Source of the DNA: Aquimonas sp.
GTDB taxonomy: Bacteria > Pseudomonadota > Gammaproteobacteria > Xanthomonadales > Xanthomonadaceae
Length of the DNA: 64,000 nucleotides
Direction: 5' to 3'
NCBI GenBank assembly: GCA_022241605.1
Contig: JAKOMQ010000017.1
Coordinates: 1-64,000, forward strand
Shown here: in pieces, positions 19,164 through 28,004 of the stretch
Layout of the letters: each line of letters begins with the position of its first letter
How positions within the stretch are numbered: the first letter of the stretch is position 1
The notes under the pieces: model-generated
What the model was told of the DNA's origin: nothing
The model's input: only the letters and a program-made list of their open reading frames with translations
Databases searched by the model: none
Program-made: the position numbers and the translations under genes

Positions 19164-21881
19164 TCAGCCGGCGACGATGTTGACGATCTTGCCCGGCACC
19201 ACGATCACCTTGCGCACCGTAAGGCCCTCCAGTGCCCGCTGCACGGACGACTCGGCCAGGGCCAGTTGCTCGACGGCCTCCCGCGCGGCATCCACCGCGA
19301 CGTCGACCGTGCCGCGCAGCTTGCCATTGACCTGCACCGCCAGCGTGACCGCATCGCGCACCAGCGCGGCCGGGTCCGCCTTCGGAAACGGCTGGTCTTC
19401 GATCAGGGTCTCGGCATGGCCCAGGGCCTGCCACAGGGCGTGACTGGTGTGTGGGGTGATCGGGTTCAGCATCAGGGCGATGGCGGAATACGCCTCCTGA
19501 CGCACTGCCCTGCCCTGCGCGCTGTCGTCTTCGGACTTGGTCAGCGCGTTCAGCAGCTCCATCACCGCGGCGATAGCGGTGTTGAAGGCGTGGCGGCGGC
19601 CGAGGTCGTCGCCGACCTTGTCGATGGTCTCGTGCAGCTTGCGGCGCAGGGCCTTCTGCTCGGCGTTCAGCCCAGCGGCATCGAGTGCCGGTGCAGCGCC
19701 CGCGCTGACGTGGCGATGCGCGGCATTCCACAGCCGGCGCAGGAAGCGCGCCATGCCTTCGACGCCGGCCTCGTTCCATTCCAGGCTCTGGTCCGGCGGC
19801 GCGGCGAACATCGAGAACAGGCGCACCGTGTCGGCGCCGTACTTGTCGACCATCGACTGCGGGTCGACGCCGTTGTTCTTCGATTTGGACATCTTCTCGC
19901 TGCCGCCGATCTGCACCGGCTGGCCGTCGGCACGCAGGGTGGCGCCGGTAACGCGGCCGCGCTCGTCCTTCTGCAGGTCGACGTCGGCCGGATTGATCCA
20001 GCTCCTGCTGCCGTCGCTCTCCAGACGGAAGAACGTGTCAGCGATCACCATGCCCTGGCACAGGAGATTCGTCGCCGGCTCGTCGCTGTCGACATAGCCC
20101 GCATCGCGCAGCAGCTTGTGGAAGAAGCGGAAGTACATCAGGTGCATTACCGCGTGCTCGATGCCGCCGATGTACTGATCCACCGGCAGCCAGTACTTGG
20201 CGCGGCCGTCCAGCATGTCGTTCGCGCCGGGGCAGCAGTAACGGGCGTAGTACCAGCTCGACTCCATGAAGGTGTCGAAGGTGTCGGTCTCGCGCTCGTA
20301 CGCAGCACCGGTGACCGGGTCGGTGCAGGCGCGCCACTGCGGGTCCGTCTTGATCGGCGAGGCCACGCCAGAGAAGCTCACGTCCTCCGGCAGCAGCACC
20401 GGCAGCTGGTCTTCCGGCACCGGCCGAGCAACGCCGTCGGCGTCGTACAGCATCGGAATCGGGCAGCCCCAGTAGCGCTGGCGGCTGACGCCCCAGTCGC
20501 GCAGGCGGTAGTTGACGCGGCGCGTGCCGCGGCCGATCGATGCCAAGCGCGAAGCGATCGCCTCGAAGGCCTGCTCGAAGCCGAGGCCATTGAACTCGCC
20601 GGAATTCACCAGCCAGCCGCGCTCGGTGAAGGCGGCCTCTTCCTTGATGGCGGCTTCGAATTGTTCGATCACCTGTACGGCAGCCGAGGGCTCGAACACG
20701 TCGCGCAGGGCGCCGCCGCCCAGCGCCGTGGTCAGCGCGTCGCCGCCCTTCTGCGCGTCGCGGCTGAGCTCTTCAACGGCGTCACGCACGTCCTGATTGA
20801 CGATGACCATGCGGATCGGCAATCCGTACTTGCGCGCGAACTCGCCGTCGCGTTCATCGTGGCCCGGCACGCCCATCACCGCACCGGTGCCGTAGCCCAT
20901 CAGCACGAAGTTGCCGATCCAGATCGGCAGGCGCTCGCCGGTGATCGGATGCAGGGCGTAGCGGCCGGTCGGCGCGCCGAGCTTCTCCTGGGTTTCCAGC
21001 TCGGCCTCGTTGACCGCGCCCTGCCGGCAGCGCTCAATGAAGTCAGCCAGCGCCGGATCGGACTTGGCTGCGTCCAGCGCCAGCGGATGCTCGGCGGCGA
21101 CGGTGACAAAGGTGACGCCCATCAGGGTGTCGGGGCGGGTGGTAAACACCGTCAGCGGGGCATCGTCGCCTTCCGCGCCGAACTGGATCTCCAGCCCCTC
21201 GGAGCGGCCGATCCAGTTGCGCTGCATGGTCTTGACCGCTTCCGGCCAGCCTTCGAGTTTATCGAGGCCTTGCAGCAGTTCTTCCGTGTAGGCGGTGATC
21301 TTCAGGAACCACTGCGGAATCTCGCGCTTCTCGACGATCGCACCCGAGCGCCAGCCGCGGCCGTCGACCACCTGCTCGTTGGCCAGCACGGTCTGGTCGA
21401 TCGGGTCCCAGTTGACCACGCTGTTTTTGCGGTAGACCAGGCCCTTCTCGAACAGGCGAGTGAAGAACTGCTGCTCCCAGCGGTAGTACTCCGGCGTGCA
21501 GGTGGTCAGCTCGCGCGACCAGTCGTAAGCAAACCCCAGGCGCTTGAGCTGCCCGCGCATATGGTCGATGTTGGCGTAGGTCCACTTGGCCGGCGCGGTC
21601 TGGTTCTTGATCGCGGCATTTTCGGCCGGCAGACCGAAGGCATCCCAGCCCATCGGCTGCATCACATTGAAGCCCTGCATGCGCTTGAAGCGGCTGATCA
21701 CGTCGCCGATCGTGTAGTTGCGCACATGGCCCATGTGCAGCGCGCCCGAGGGATATGGCAGCATCGAGAGGCAGTAGTACTTGGGGCGGCCGGCATCCTC
21801 CACCACTTCAAAGGCGCGGGTACGGTCCCAGAACGCCTGGGCCTCGGCCTCGATGGCCTTGGAGTCAAAATGCTCTTGCAT
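19164..21881 (-). CDS. leuS: Leucyl-tRNA synthetase
   Basis: LeuRS attaches leucine to tRNA-Leu. It is a class I synthetase with HIGH-type [12 protein letters not shown] after PYPSGAL, the CP1 editing domain (residues ~220-420, including [12 protein letters not shown]), and KMSKSKN. At 905 residues it is somewhat longer than the E. coli enzyme; part of the excess is an insert around [26 protein letters not shown]. The start MQEHFD at 21881 is the family norm; ribosome-binding signal is weak. A TACACT -10-like hexamer lies at 21914-21919 on this strand. Confidence 0.96.
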   Translation of the reverse strand: MQEHFDSKAIEAEAQAFWDRTRAFEVVEDAGRPKYYCLSMLPYPSGALHMGHVRNYTIGDVISRFKRMQGFNVMQPMGWDAFGLPAENAAIKNQTAPAKWTYANIDHMRGQLKRLGFAYDWSRELTTCTPEYYRWEQQFFTRLFEKGLVYRKNSVVNWDPIDQTVLANEQVVDGRGWRSGAIVEKREIPQWFLKITAYTEELLQGLDKLEGWPEAVKTMQRNWIGRSEGLEIQFGAEGDDAPLTVFTTRPDTLMGVTFVTVAAEHPLALDAAKSDPALADFIERCRQGAVNEAELETQEKLGAPTGRYALHPITGERLPIWIGNFVLMGYGTGAVMGVPGHDERDGEFARKYGLPIRMVIVNQDVRDAVEELSRDAQKGGDALTTALGGGALRDVFEPSAAVQVIEQFEAAIKEEAAFTERGWLVNSGEFNGLGFEQAFEAIASRLASIGRGTRRVNYRLRDWGVSRQRYWGCPIPMLYDADGVARPVPEDQLPVLLPEDVSFSGVASPIKTDPQWRACTDPVTGAAYERETDTFDTFMESSWYYARYCCPGANDMLDGRAKYWLPVDQYIGGIEHAVMHLMYFRFFHKLLRDAGYVDSDEPATNLLCQGMVIADTFFRLESDGSRSWINPADVDLQKDERGRVTGATLRADGQPVQIGGSEKMSKSKNNGVDPQSMVDKYGADTVRLFSMFAAPPDQSLEWNEAGVEGMARFLRRLWNAAHRHVSAGAAPALDAAGLNAEQKALRRKLHETIDKVGDDLGRRHAFNTAIAAVMELLNALTKSEDDSAQGRAVRQEAYSAIALMLNPITPHTSHALWQALGHAETLIEDQPFPKADPAALVRDAVTLAVQVNGKLRGTVDVAVDAAREAVEQLALAESSVQRALEGLTVRKVIVVPGKIVNIVAG

Positions 21882-22434
21882 GGAGGGATGCGCGGATGGC
21901 TGGGTCGCTTTCCAGTGTAGCCGAAAGGTCCCTTCGGCCCTCATGCGGACGGTACCCGGGACCCGCGGATGCACCTCGGAAGGGCTTCTGGAGCAGCGAC
22001 TCCCTGGCAGCGGCGCGATGCAGGGCCATAAGTCCGTCGCCCGCGCTCCGGGCCGCCGAGGCCATGCGGAGAATCCTGTCTTGGCGACTCCCCTGTTGCT
22101 CGCGCCGACGGCGCTTGCGCCCACCTACGCCCCTTTATGCTGGACGAAGACCGCCAAGCAACTCTCGCGGCAGCATTGACGGTGGGCATCGTAATCGCCG
22201 CGACCCAGCGCGGCCGACTTCACAGCGGCCCTCGGGGCCGGGCACGTGCGGGAACCGCTCGGCTGCCGTGAATGGCGCTGGATGCCAAAGGCGGCAGCAC
22301 ACTTTGGGGAATTCACGGCCACGGGCTCGCCAGGCGCCGGCACGTTCGCGCTCCGAGCGCCTCATCCCAAAGCCGAATCGCGCAGGCCGTTCGCCAGGGG
22401 TAAGGTGAAGTATCGAGCCAGCGGAGGCTGCACC
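21882..22434. other. Divergent intergenic region, leuS / CBS-nucleotidyltransferase gene
   Basis: This is a 550-bp spacer. A -10-like TACACT for leuS lies at 21919-21914 (minus) without a convincing -35, and a GGAGG ribosome-binding site precedes the rightward gene. No gene or repeat is evident in the middle. Confidence 0.5.
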
Positions 22435-24288
22435 ATGTCCCATAGCCCGGAACTTGCGGAAGTCATCGAGTTTCTTCGTGGACACGCGCCCTTCGATCGG
22501 CTCACGCCCGAGCAGCTGGAAACCGCAGCGCGCCGCATTGAAATCATTTACAGGCGCAAGGGCGAGGTGCTGCTGGCAATCGGCGACGCCAATGCGGCAC
22601 TGGCCGTGATCCGCCGCGGCGCGGTGGAGGTGCATGACGCCACCAGTCGTCTCATCAACCGACTGGCGGAGGGCGAGAGTTACGGGCTGCCCTCCTTGCT
22701 TACGGGCAAGCCGGTGCGAAATCGCGTGACCTTGATCGAGGACGGACTTGTCTACCTGCTGCCGGTGGCCGACTTCAACGCCCTGCGCGCAGCCAATCCG
22801 CGCTTCGAGCAGCACTTCGTCTGCACCCTGGAAGAACGGATGCGGCTGGCGGCGGACTCGGCCAACGTGGGCGGCAACGAGTTGCTCACCACCCCGGTCG
22901 GCCGACTCGGCAGCCGCACCCCGGTGATGGTTTCACCGGCGTCCAGCATCCGCGAAGCCGCTCAGATCATGTCCGAGCAAGGCGTCAGCTCGATCCTGAT
23001 CGGCACTCCCGAGCACATGGCCGGCATCGTGACCGACCGCGACCTGCGCAACCGCGTCCTCGCCATCGGCCGCGACCCCTCCGAGCCGGTGGAGAGCATC
23101 ATGACGCCGGATCCAACCCACCTCGATGTCAATCGCGCGGTGTTCGAGGCCTTCCTGGTGATGGCCAACCGCGGCATCCACCATCTGCCGCTGACCCGCG
23201 ACGGGCGTCCCGCGGGGATGCTGACCACGCGTGATCTGGTGTCGCTGCAGACCCAGCACCCGCTGTATCTGGTGCGCCAGGTGCAGAAGCAGGACTCGGT
23301 CGAGGGGATGGTCGAGGTCTGCGGACGGATGCCGAAGATGTTCGCGTTGCTGCTCGACAACGGCGCGCGGCCCGATGACGTGACGCGCATGCTCAGCGCG
23401 CTGACCGATGCGGTCACCCGACAGCTGCTGCGGATGGCCGAGCAGCAGCTTGGTCCGCCACCGATGCCGTATGCGTGGCTGGCCTTTGGATCGCAGGCGC
23501 GCAACGAACAGGGCCCGCACACGGACCAGGACAACGGGCTGCTGCTCGCTGAAACGCCCGACGAGGCCGGCGCGGACTATTTCGAAGCCCTGTCGAAGTT
23601 TGTCTGCGGGGGCTTGGATGCCTGTGGCTACGTCTACTGCAATGGCGACATCATGGCCCAGAACCCGCGCTGGCGGCAGCCGCTCGATGTCTGGCGTGGC
23701 TACTTCCGCAGCTGGATGCACGAGCCCGATCCGAAAGCCCTGCTCCACGCCAGCATCTTTTTCGACCAGCGCTGTGTGGCCGGCGATCGCGCCCTGTTCG
23801 ACGCGCTGCAGGCCAGCCTGTTCGAGAGCGCACCGCGGCACGGAATCTTCCTCGCGATCCTTGCCACCCATGCGCTGACCCACGATGTGCCGCTGGGATT
23901 GTTCCGTCGTTTCGTGGTGGAGCACCGCGGCGAGCATCGCGACACGCTGGACATCAAGAAAGCCGGCACCCTGCCACTGAACGACTTGTTGAGAGTCCGC
24001 GCGCTGGCCGCTGGCATTCGCGAACCGGGCAGCCTGGCCCGCATCGAAGGCCTGCGAAAGCTGGGCAAGATCGTCGACTCCGACGCAGCGGAGATGGAAG
24101 CCGCCTTCAAGCTGCTGGGGCGGCTCAAGCTGGAGCACCAGGCTGCGCAGCTTGCAGCGGGCGGTAAGCCCGACAATCGCATCAACCCCAGCCAACTGAC
24201 CCGCATCGATCGCGATGCCCTCCGCGACGCCTTCCTGGTGATTCGCCAGGCCCAGCAGGTGCTCGGCAACAGCCTCGGTGTGCAGTGA
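22435..24288 (+). CDS. cNMP-binding/CBS-pair/DUF294 nucleotidyltransferase-like protein
   Basis: This is a 617-residue multi-domain regulator. It has a cyclic-nucleotide-binding-like domain (about 15-130), two CBS motifs (about 150-275: TPVMVSPASSIREAAQIM..., DPTHLDVNRAVFEAFLVM...), a DUF294 putative nucleotidyltransferase (GSQARNEQGPHTDQDNGLL near 350) and a DUF294 C-terminal helical domain. The GS...D-x-D pattern resembles the GlnD uridylyltransferase family, so it may modify a protein or nucleotide in response to adenylate charge; this is inference. The ATG at 22435 follows GGAGG. The next gene, an exonuclease, starts inside its stop codon (GTGA), a pairing seen in many gammaproteobacteria. 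Confidence 0.85.
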   Translation: MSHSPELAEVIEFLRGHAPFDRLTPEQLETAARRIEIIYRRKGEVLLAIGDANAALAVIRRGAVEVHDATSRLINRLAEGESYGLPSLLTGKPVRNRVTLIEDGLVYLLPVADFNALRAANPRFEQHFVCTLEERMRLAADSANVGGNELLTTPVGRLGSRTPVMVSPASSIREAAQIMSEQGVSSILIGTPEHMAGIVTDRDLRNRVLAIGRDPSEPVESIMTPDPTHLDVNRAVFEAFLVMANRGIHHLPLTRDGRPAGMLTTRDLVSLQTQHPLYLVRQVQKQDSVEGMVEVCGRMPKMFALLLDNGARPDDVTRMLSALTDAVTRQLLRMAEQQLGPPPMPYAWLAFGSQARNEQGPHTDQDNGLLLAETPDEAGADYFEALSKFVCGGLDACGYVYCNGDIMAQNPRWRQPLDVWRGYFRSWMHEPDPKALLHASIFFDQRCVAGDRALFDALQASLFESAPRHGIFLAILATHALTHDVPLGLFRRFVVEHRGEHRDTLDIKKAGTLPLNDLLRVRALAAGIREPGSLARIEGLRKLGKIVDSDAAEMEAAFKLLGRLKLEHQAAQLAAGGKPDNRINPSQLTRIDRDALRDAFLVIRQAQQVLGNSLGVQ

Positions 24289-24944
24289 TATTGCTACGTC
24301 GCCTCTATTACGCACTTGCCGCACGCGGAACGCCCCTTCAACGGCTGTACGAGGCGCCCCTGCCACCGCCTTCGCGACGCTGGCGGGAAGCGGAGCTGCT
24401 GGCACTCGACTTCGAGACCTCGGGCCTGGACAGCCGCAGCGATCGCATTCTCAGCATGGGCTGGGTGCGGATCAGTCGCGGCCGGATCCTGATGGAGTCG
24501 GCGCGGCACCTGCTGGTGCGTGCAAAAGGCGAGGTTGGGCAAAGCGCAACCGTCCATGGCCTGACCGACACGGATCTCGACGAAGGCGTACCGGTCAAGG
24601 TCGCGCTGGAAATCCTGCTGGAAGAACTGCAGGGCCGGGTGCTGGTGGCGCATGGCGCCCCCATCGAACTGAGCTTCCTGGCTGCGGCCTGCCGCGGATG
24701 CTTCGGCCTGCCGCCGGCCTTACGCTACATCGACACGCTGGCGCTCGAGCGCAGGATCCGACGCAACGAGGTGGATCCGATGGGTTACCTGCGCCTGCAC
24801 GCCTGTCGCGAGCGGCATGGCCTGCCCGCCTATCGCGCCCACAACGCTGCCATCGACGCGCAGGCCTGCGCCGAGCTGCTTCTCGCGCAGGCAGGACGCA
24901 TTGGCGCGGAATCACAGCTCAAACTTCGGGATCTGCTGGGCTGA
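24285..24944 (+). CDS. 3'-5' exonuclease, DnaQ/DEDD fold
   Basis: This is a predicted exonuclease of 219 residues. ExoI is D42-x-E44 in LALDFETSGLD, ExoII lies in VLVAHGAPIELSFLAAA, and ExoIII has H-x4-D in AHNAAIDAQA. The start is GTG at 24285, overlapping the upstream stop (GTGA); this is the only start that keeps the N-terminal LLRRLYYALAARG segment common to this group. It is translated together with the CBS/DUF294 gene. Its substrate (DNA, RNA or nucleotide) is not indicated. Confidence 0.85.
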   Translation: MILLRRLYYALAARGTPLQRLYEAPLPPPSRRWREAELLALDFETSGLDSRSDRILSMGWVRISRGRILMESARHLLVRAKGEVGQSATVHGLTDTDLDEGVPVKVALEILLEELQGRVLVAHGAPIELSFLAAACRGCFGLPPALRYIDTLALERRIRRNEVDPMGYLRLHACRERHGLPAYRAHNAAIDAQACAELLLAQAGRIGAESQLKLRDLLG

Positions 24945-25064
24945 GAGCCTGTGGAAAAACCATCCGCCTACTGCGGCCGCCGCTGGACGCTCGTGGCGGC
25001 GTCTGGATTTTTTCTCACGCCCAGGAGAGTCTGTGAAAACCCTCCGCCTGCGGCGGCGGCAGCG
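24942..25064 (+). repeat. Dispersed MITE-like repeat, internally deleted copy C plus half copy
   Basis: It starts at the exonuclease stop codon: CTGAGAGCCTGTGGAAAAACC, ATCCGCC, CGCTGGACGCTCGTGGCGG, then jumps straight to CGTCTGGATTTTTTCTCACG (25000-25020). Compared with copies A and B the central ~110 bp are missing. A second left-end copy (GAGAGTCTGTGAAAACCCTCCGCC) follows at 25025-25064. Confidence 0.75.
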
Positions 25065-25074
25065 AACACCGTGC

Positions 25075-25542
25075 TCATGTCGGTATCTGCAGAGCTTCGG
25101 CGATGCGTCGCTCCACGTCGAGCAGATCGGGGACGTAGGAGTACTCCTCGCGCAGGAGGACACGGCCAAGGGTTCCTGGCGGTGGCACACCTTCATCGGC
25201 GGGTACGAGGCCCTCCTCGGACACCGTGGTCAGGCGCGGGAAGCCCTGAGTCAGAATGGTGAAGAAAGGTAGCCGCGGGTTGCTGCCAAGTGCACGCAGC
25301 ACGGCCACCTTGGCACCCAGCTCGCCCTCCTTTTCGGCAAAACCAGCGAGCCGGGAGAACGACACCAGCGGAAGCCGCCAACCACGCCAGCGCAAGCGCC
25401 CCAACAGCCAGCTGGGCGCATCCGGGACCGGCTCGGGATCAGCGAAAGTGATGATCTCGGCGATGTTGGCATTGGGCAGCAGCAGGCGTCCGCCGGTGAC
25501 GGAGATGGTGACGCCGCGAATGTCGCTCTGGGCTTGGCTCAT
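25075..25542 (-). CDS. chpC: CheW-like adaptor ChpC
   Basis: ChpC is a CheW-family scaffold linking receptor and kinase in the Chp system that controls type IV pili. The protein (155 residues) has the CheW beta-barrel pattern: GRLLLPNANIAEIITF, PSWLLGRLRWRGWRLPLVSFSRLAG, and a closing YSYVPDLLDVERRI. The start MSQAQSDIRG at 25542 follows chpB by 26 nt. As in Pseudomonas aeruginosa it comes last in the cluster after chpB. No oddity seen. Confidence 0.85.
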   Translation of the reverse strand: MSQAQSDIRGVTISVTGGRLLLPNANIAEIITFADPEPVPDAPSWLLGRLRWRGWRLPLVSFSRLAGFAEKEGELGAKVAVLRALGSNPRLPFFTILTQGFPRLTTVSEEGLVPADEGVPPPGTLGRVLLREEYSYVPDLLDVERRIAEALQIPT

Positions 25543-25568
25543 GGGAACTCGCTGCAGGATTCGGACGA

Positions 25569-28004
25569 CTAGAAGCGCAGGCGGCGCATGCAATGGGCAG
25601 CCAGCTCGCGGGGACTGCCCACGAATTCGACCACGCCGCGCGCGCGCGCGCCGTCGACCATGGAGCTGACCACGCAAGACTCTGGATCCTGGGCCCACAC
25701 TTCGCCACCGCGCTGGGTGAGGTAGACCGCGCCCTCAACGGCATCTGCGGCCATACCGCTGAAAATCACGGCGACAGCGCGACTGCCGAAGGTGTCAGCC
25801 ACGTCTCGCAGCACATCGTCGATGCAGGGGCGATAGCGTGAGGCGGAGGCAAGGGGTTCGAGCTCGATCGCGCCGTCGGGGGCAACCAGCAGGCGGGTAT
25901 CCGAGCTCACCACGAGCACCTCGCCATCCCGGGCGGCGGTGCCCGCGATCGGCACGCGCACCGGCAGCTTGCTGGCCTTCTGCAGCTGCTGCGCGAGGCG
26001 CTCGAAGTAGCCGCTTTCGAGGTGCTGGACCACCAGAAACAGCGCGGGGAAAGCCGAGGGCAATCCGTCCAGGAAACCCCGGACGGCGTCAGGGCCGCCG
26101 ATCGAAGCACACAGTACGACGACGCGGCTGACGCCGACCGGCGCTGCCGCGGCAACCGCCGCCATAGCGGGCTCCGAATCAGGCGCTGCTGCCGCAGCGG
26201 CCGCCGCACCCGCACCCTCGTCCTCGGAAACAGCCTCAGGCAGGTCGGAAGGTGAAGGCGTAGACGCGTAACTGCTCGCATCCCCCGAAGAGACCTCGGC
26301 GAGCGCTGGGGGCAGCTCCCGCAGCGGCTCAGGCGCGATTTCCTCACCTTCAAGGGGCTCCAGACTGAGCGCGATCCCATTGAAATCGAAGCTGGGCGCC
26401 GGCGCGGCCGGCGCCTGCGGCAACACCAGGGGCTCCGACTCAAGCGGGGCCAGCGAAAGGTCGCCGAAACCGGACGTGGCGCGCGCTGTCGCAGCAGGCG
26501 CGGGTGCCGCTGCGGGCGGCGTCTCCCGCGCGGAGGCTGCATCTTCGCGCAGGTGCCGAAAATCCAGAGGGTCAAGCTCGGCAGCCGAAGGCAGCAGTGC
26601 ATCCGCCTCATCGAGAGCGGCGGCGAGCCGCGCGACCTCTTCGTCGTCGGAGTCGGCCTCGAACGTGAGCGTGCCGCCAAGGGCAGCATCGTTCGCGCTG
26701 CCAAACTCCACCGTTTCGGCGACCTGGAAGGAGGAAAAATCCAGTGCATCCAGCTCGGAGCTCTCTGACTCGCCGATCTCCCCGGTGTCGAGTGCGCCCG
26801 CCTCCGCAGCGTCCGACGCCAGCGGGGACAGCGACTGAGCGTCCTCGACATCGAGCGTGGAGTCCGCCGTGGCAGGCGAGCCGAAAGCCGAAGCGCCATC
26901 GACGAACGTGTCCACGCGCTCAGCGTCCGGGTTGGAACGGTCGGACAGCTCGGGCCGGTGTTCGTACTCCAGCGATTCCGACGCGATGTCCGCATCTCCG
27001 AACTCGGCGTCGACCGGATCGAAGCTGAAACCGCCGATATCGGTGGCCGCCGGTGAGGAGGGCGGCTGGTTCGGGGCATCGACATCGAAGTCGAAGGACT
27101 CAAGAGCCAGCTGGGCGGCCTCTGCGGCTGAGTCGCTGGCCGCGCGCGCAGCTGCTGCCTGATGTTCGGGCGCAGGCTGCGGGGGCAGCCGGACGTCGAG
27201 GCCCATGGCGGCCTGCAGCTTGAGCAGAAGGTCGTCCGGGGTAAGTTGCTCCAGGCCCTCGCCGAATACGCTTTCGAGATCGATCTCTTCAAGATCGACT
27301 TCGGGCTGCCCAGACTCCGGGACGGCCTGCGTCACAGCCTGCTCCGAAAGCACTCCCTCAGGCTCGTGGGTTGACTCGGCAGCGATCGGGCTGAAGTCGA
27401 AATCGAAGCCGTCCGCAGCCGGGGCAGGCGCCACAGCCTGCGGCATCTGGACGGTTGAGGTCGTCAGCTCGCTGGGGCTCTCATCCAGACGACGGCTTGC
27501 CGGCACCCGGTCCTGCAGGCTCAGTGCCTCGTCGGCGTAATCATCGAAACGGAGGTGCTCCTGCTGCTGCGCGGGCGTGGCGGGTCGGCCGGGCTCGGGC
27601 ATCAGATCCAGCACCGGCAGACGCTCAGCGCCCTGCGGCGGAGGCGGCAGGGTGTCGCGGATGCCAAGCACCTTGGCAGCCAAGTGGCGTGCCCACCGTG
27701 CCAGGTCCCAACCGGACAATCGGCTGGAGACCTCGCCCTCGTTGAACACCACGCTCACCTCGGGATGGTCCAGCAGTTCCTGAAGGGCGTCGAGTTCATC
27801 CTCCACGCCCGGCTCCAGGTTCACCAGAACCACGTTCGGCAGCACCCCGCCCGACTGCAGCTGGTCGGCTTCGCGGAGTTCACCCTCGAACACCAGCTCC
27901 GCGCCCAGCAGCTGGAGGGCCTGGCGAAGCTGGGCGCGCGCGTCGTCGGCCGGGCCCAGCAGGGCTACGGTCGGCTGCGGGGCGTGCTCAATGACCGCGT
28001 TCAC
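25569..28004 (-). CDS. chpB: CheB-like methylesterase ChpB with long acidic linker
   Basis: ChpB should demethylate or deamidate the receptor PilJ. The C-terminal methylesterase (628-811) has the catalytic S634 (CASIGG), H661 (VVQHLESGYF) and D754 (GMAADAVEG). The N-terminal 125 residues look like a receiver fold, but the phosphoacceptor strand reads VVLVNLEPG, with Asn where Asp is expected, so it probably cannot be phosphorylated. Between them lie about 480 residues of Asp/Glu/Ala/Ser-rich low-complexity sequence. This makes it 811 residues against about 340 for ordinary CheB. The start is GTG at 28004, overlapping the end of pilL by 17 nt. Confidence 0.85.
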   Translation of the reverse strand: MNAVIEHAPQPTVALLGPADDARAQLRQALQLLGAELVFEGELREADQLQSGGVLPNVVLVNLEPGVEDELDALQELLDHPEVSVVFNEGEVSSRLSGWDLARWARHLAAKVLGIRDTLPPPPQGAERLPVLDLMPEPGRPATPAQQQEHLRFDDYADEALSLQDRVPASRRLDESPSELTTSTVQMPQAVAPAPAADGFDFDFSPIAAESTHEPEGVLSEQAVTQAVPESGQPEVDLEEIDLESVFGEGLEQLTPDDLLLKLQAAMGLDVRLPPQPAPEHQAAAARAASDSAAEAAQLALESFDFDVDAPNQPPSSPAATDIGGFSFDPVDAEFGDADIASESLEYEHRPELSDRSNPDAERVDTFVDGASAFGSPATADSTLDVEDAQSLSPLASDAAEAGALDTGEIGESESSELDALDFSSFQVAETVEFGSANDAALGGTLTFEADSDDEEVARLAAALDEADALLPSAAELDPLDFRHLREDAASARETPPAAAPAPAATARATSGFGDLSLAPLESEPLVLPQAPAAPAPSFDFNGIALSLEPLEGEEIAPEPLRELPPALAEVSSGDASSYASTPSPSDLPEAVSEDEGAGAAAAAAAAPDSEPAMAAVAAAAPVGVSRVVVLCASIGGPDAVRGFLDGLPSAFPALFLVVQHLESGYFERLAQQLQKASKLPVRVPIAGTAARDGEVLVVSSDTRLLVAPDGAIELEPLASASRYRPCIDDVLRDVADTFGSRAVAVIFSGMAADAVEGAVYLTQRGGEVWAQDPESCVVSSMVDGARARGVVEFVGSPRELAAHCMRRLRF

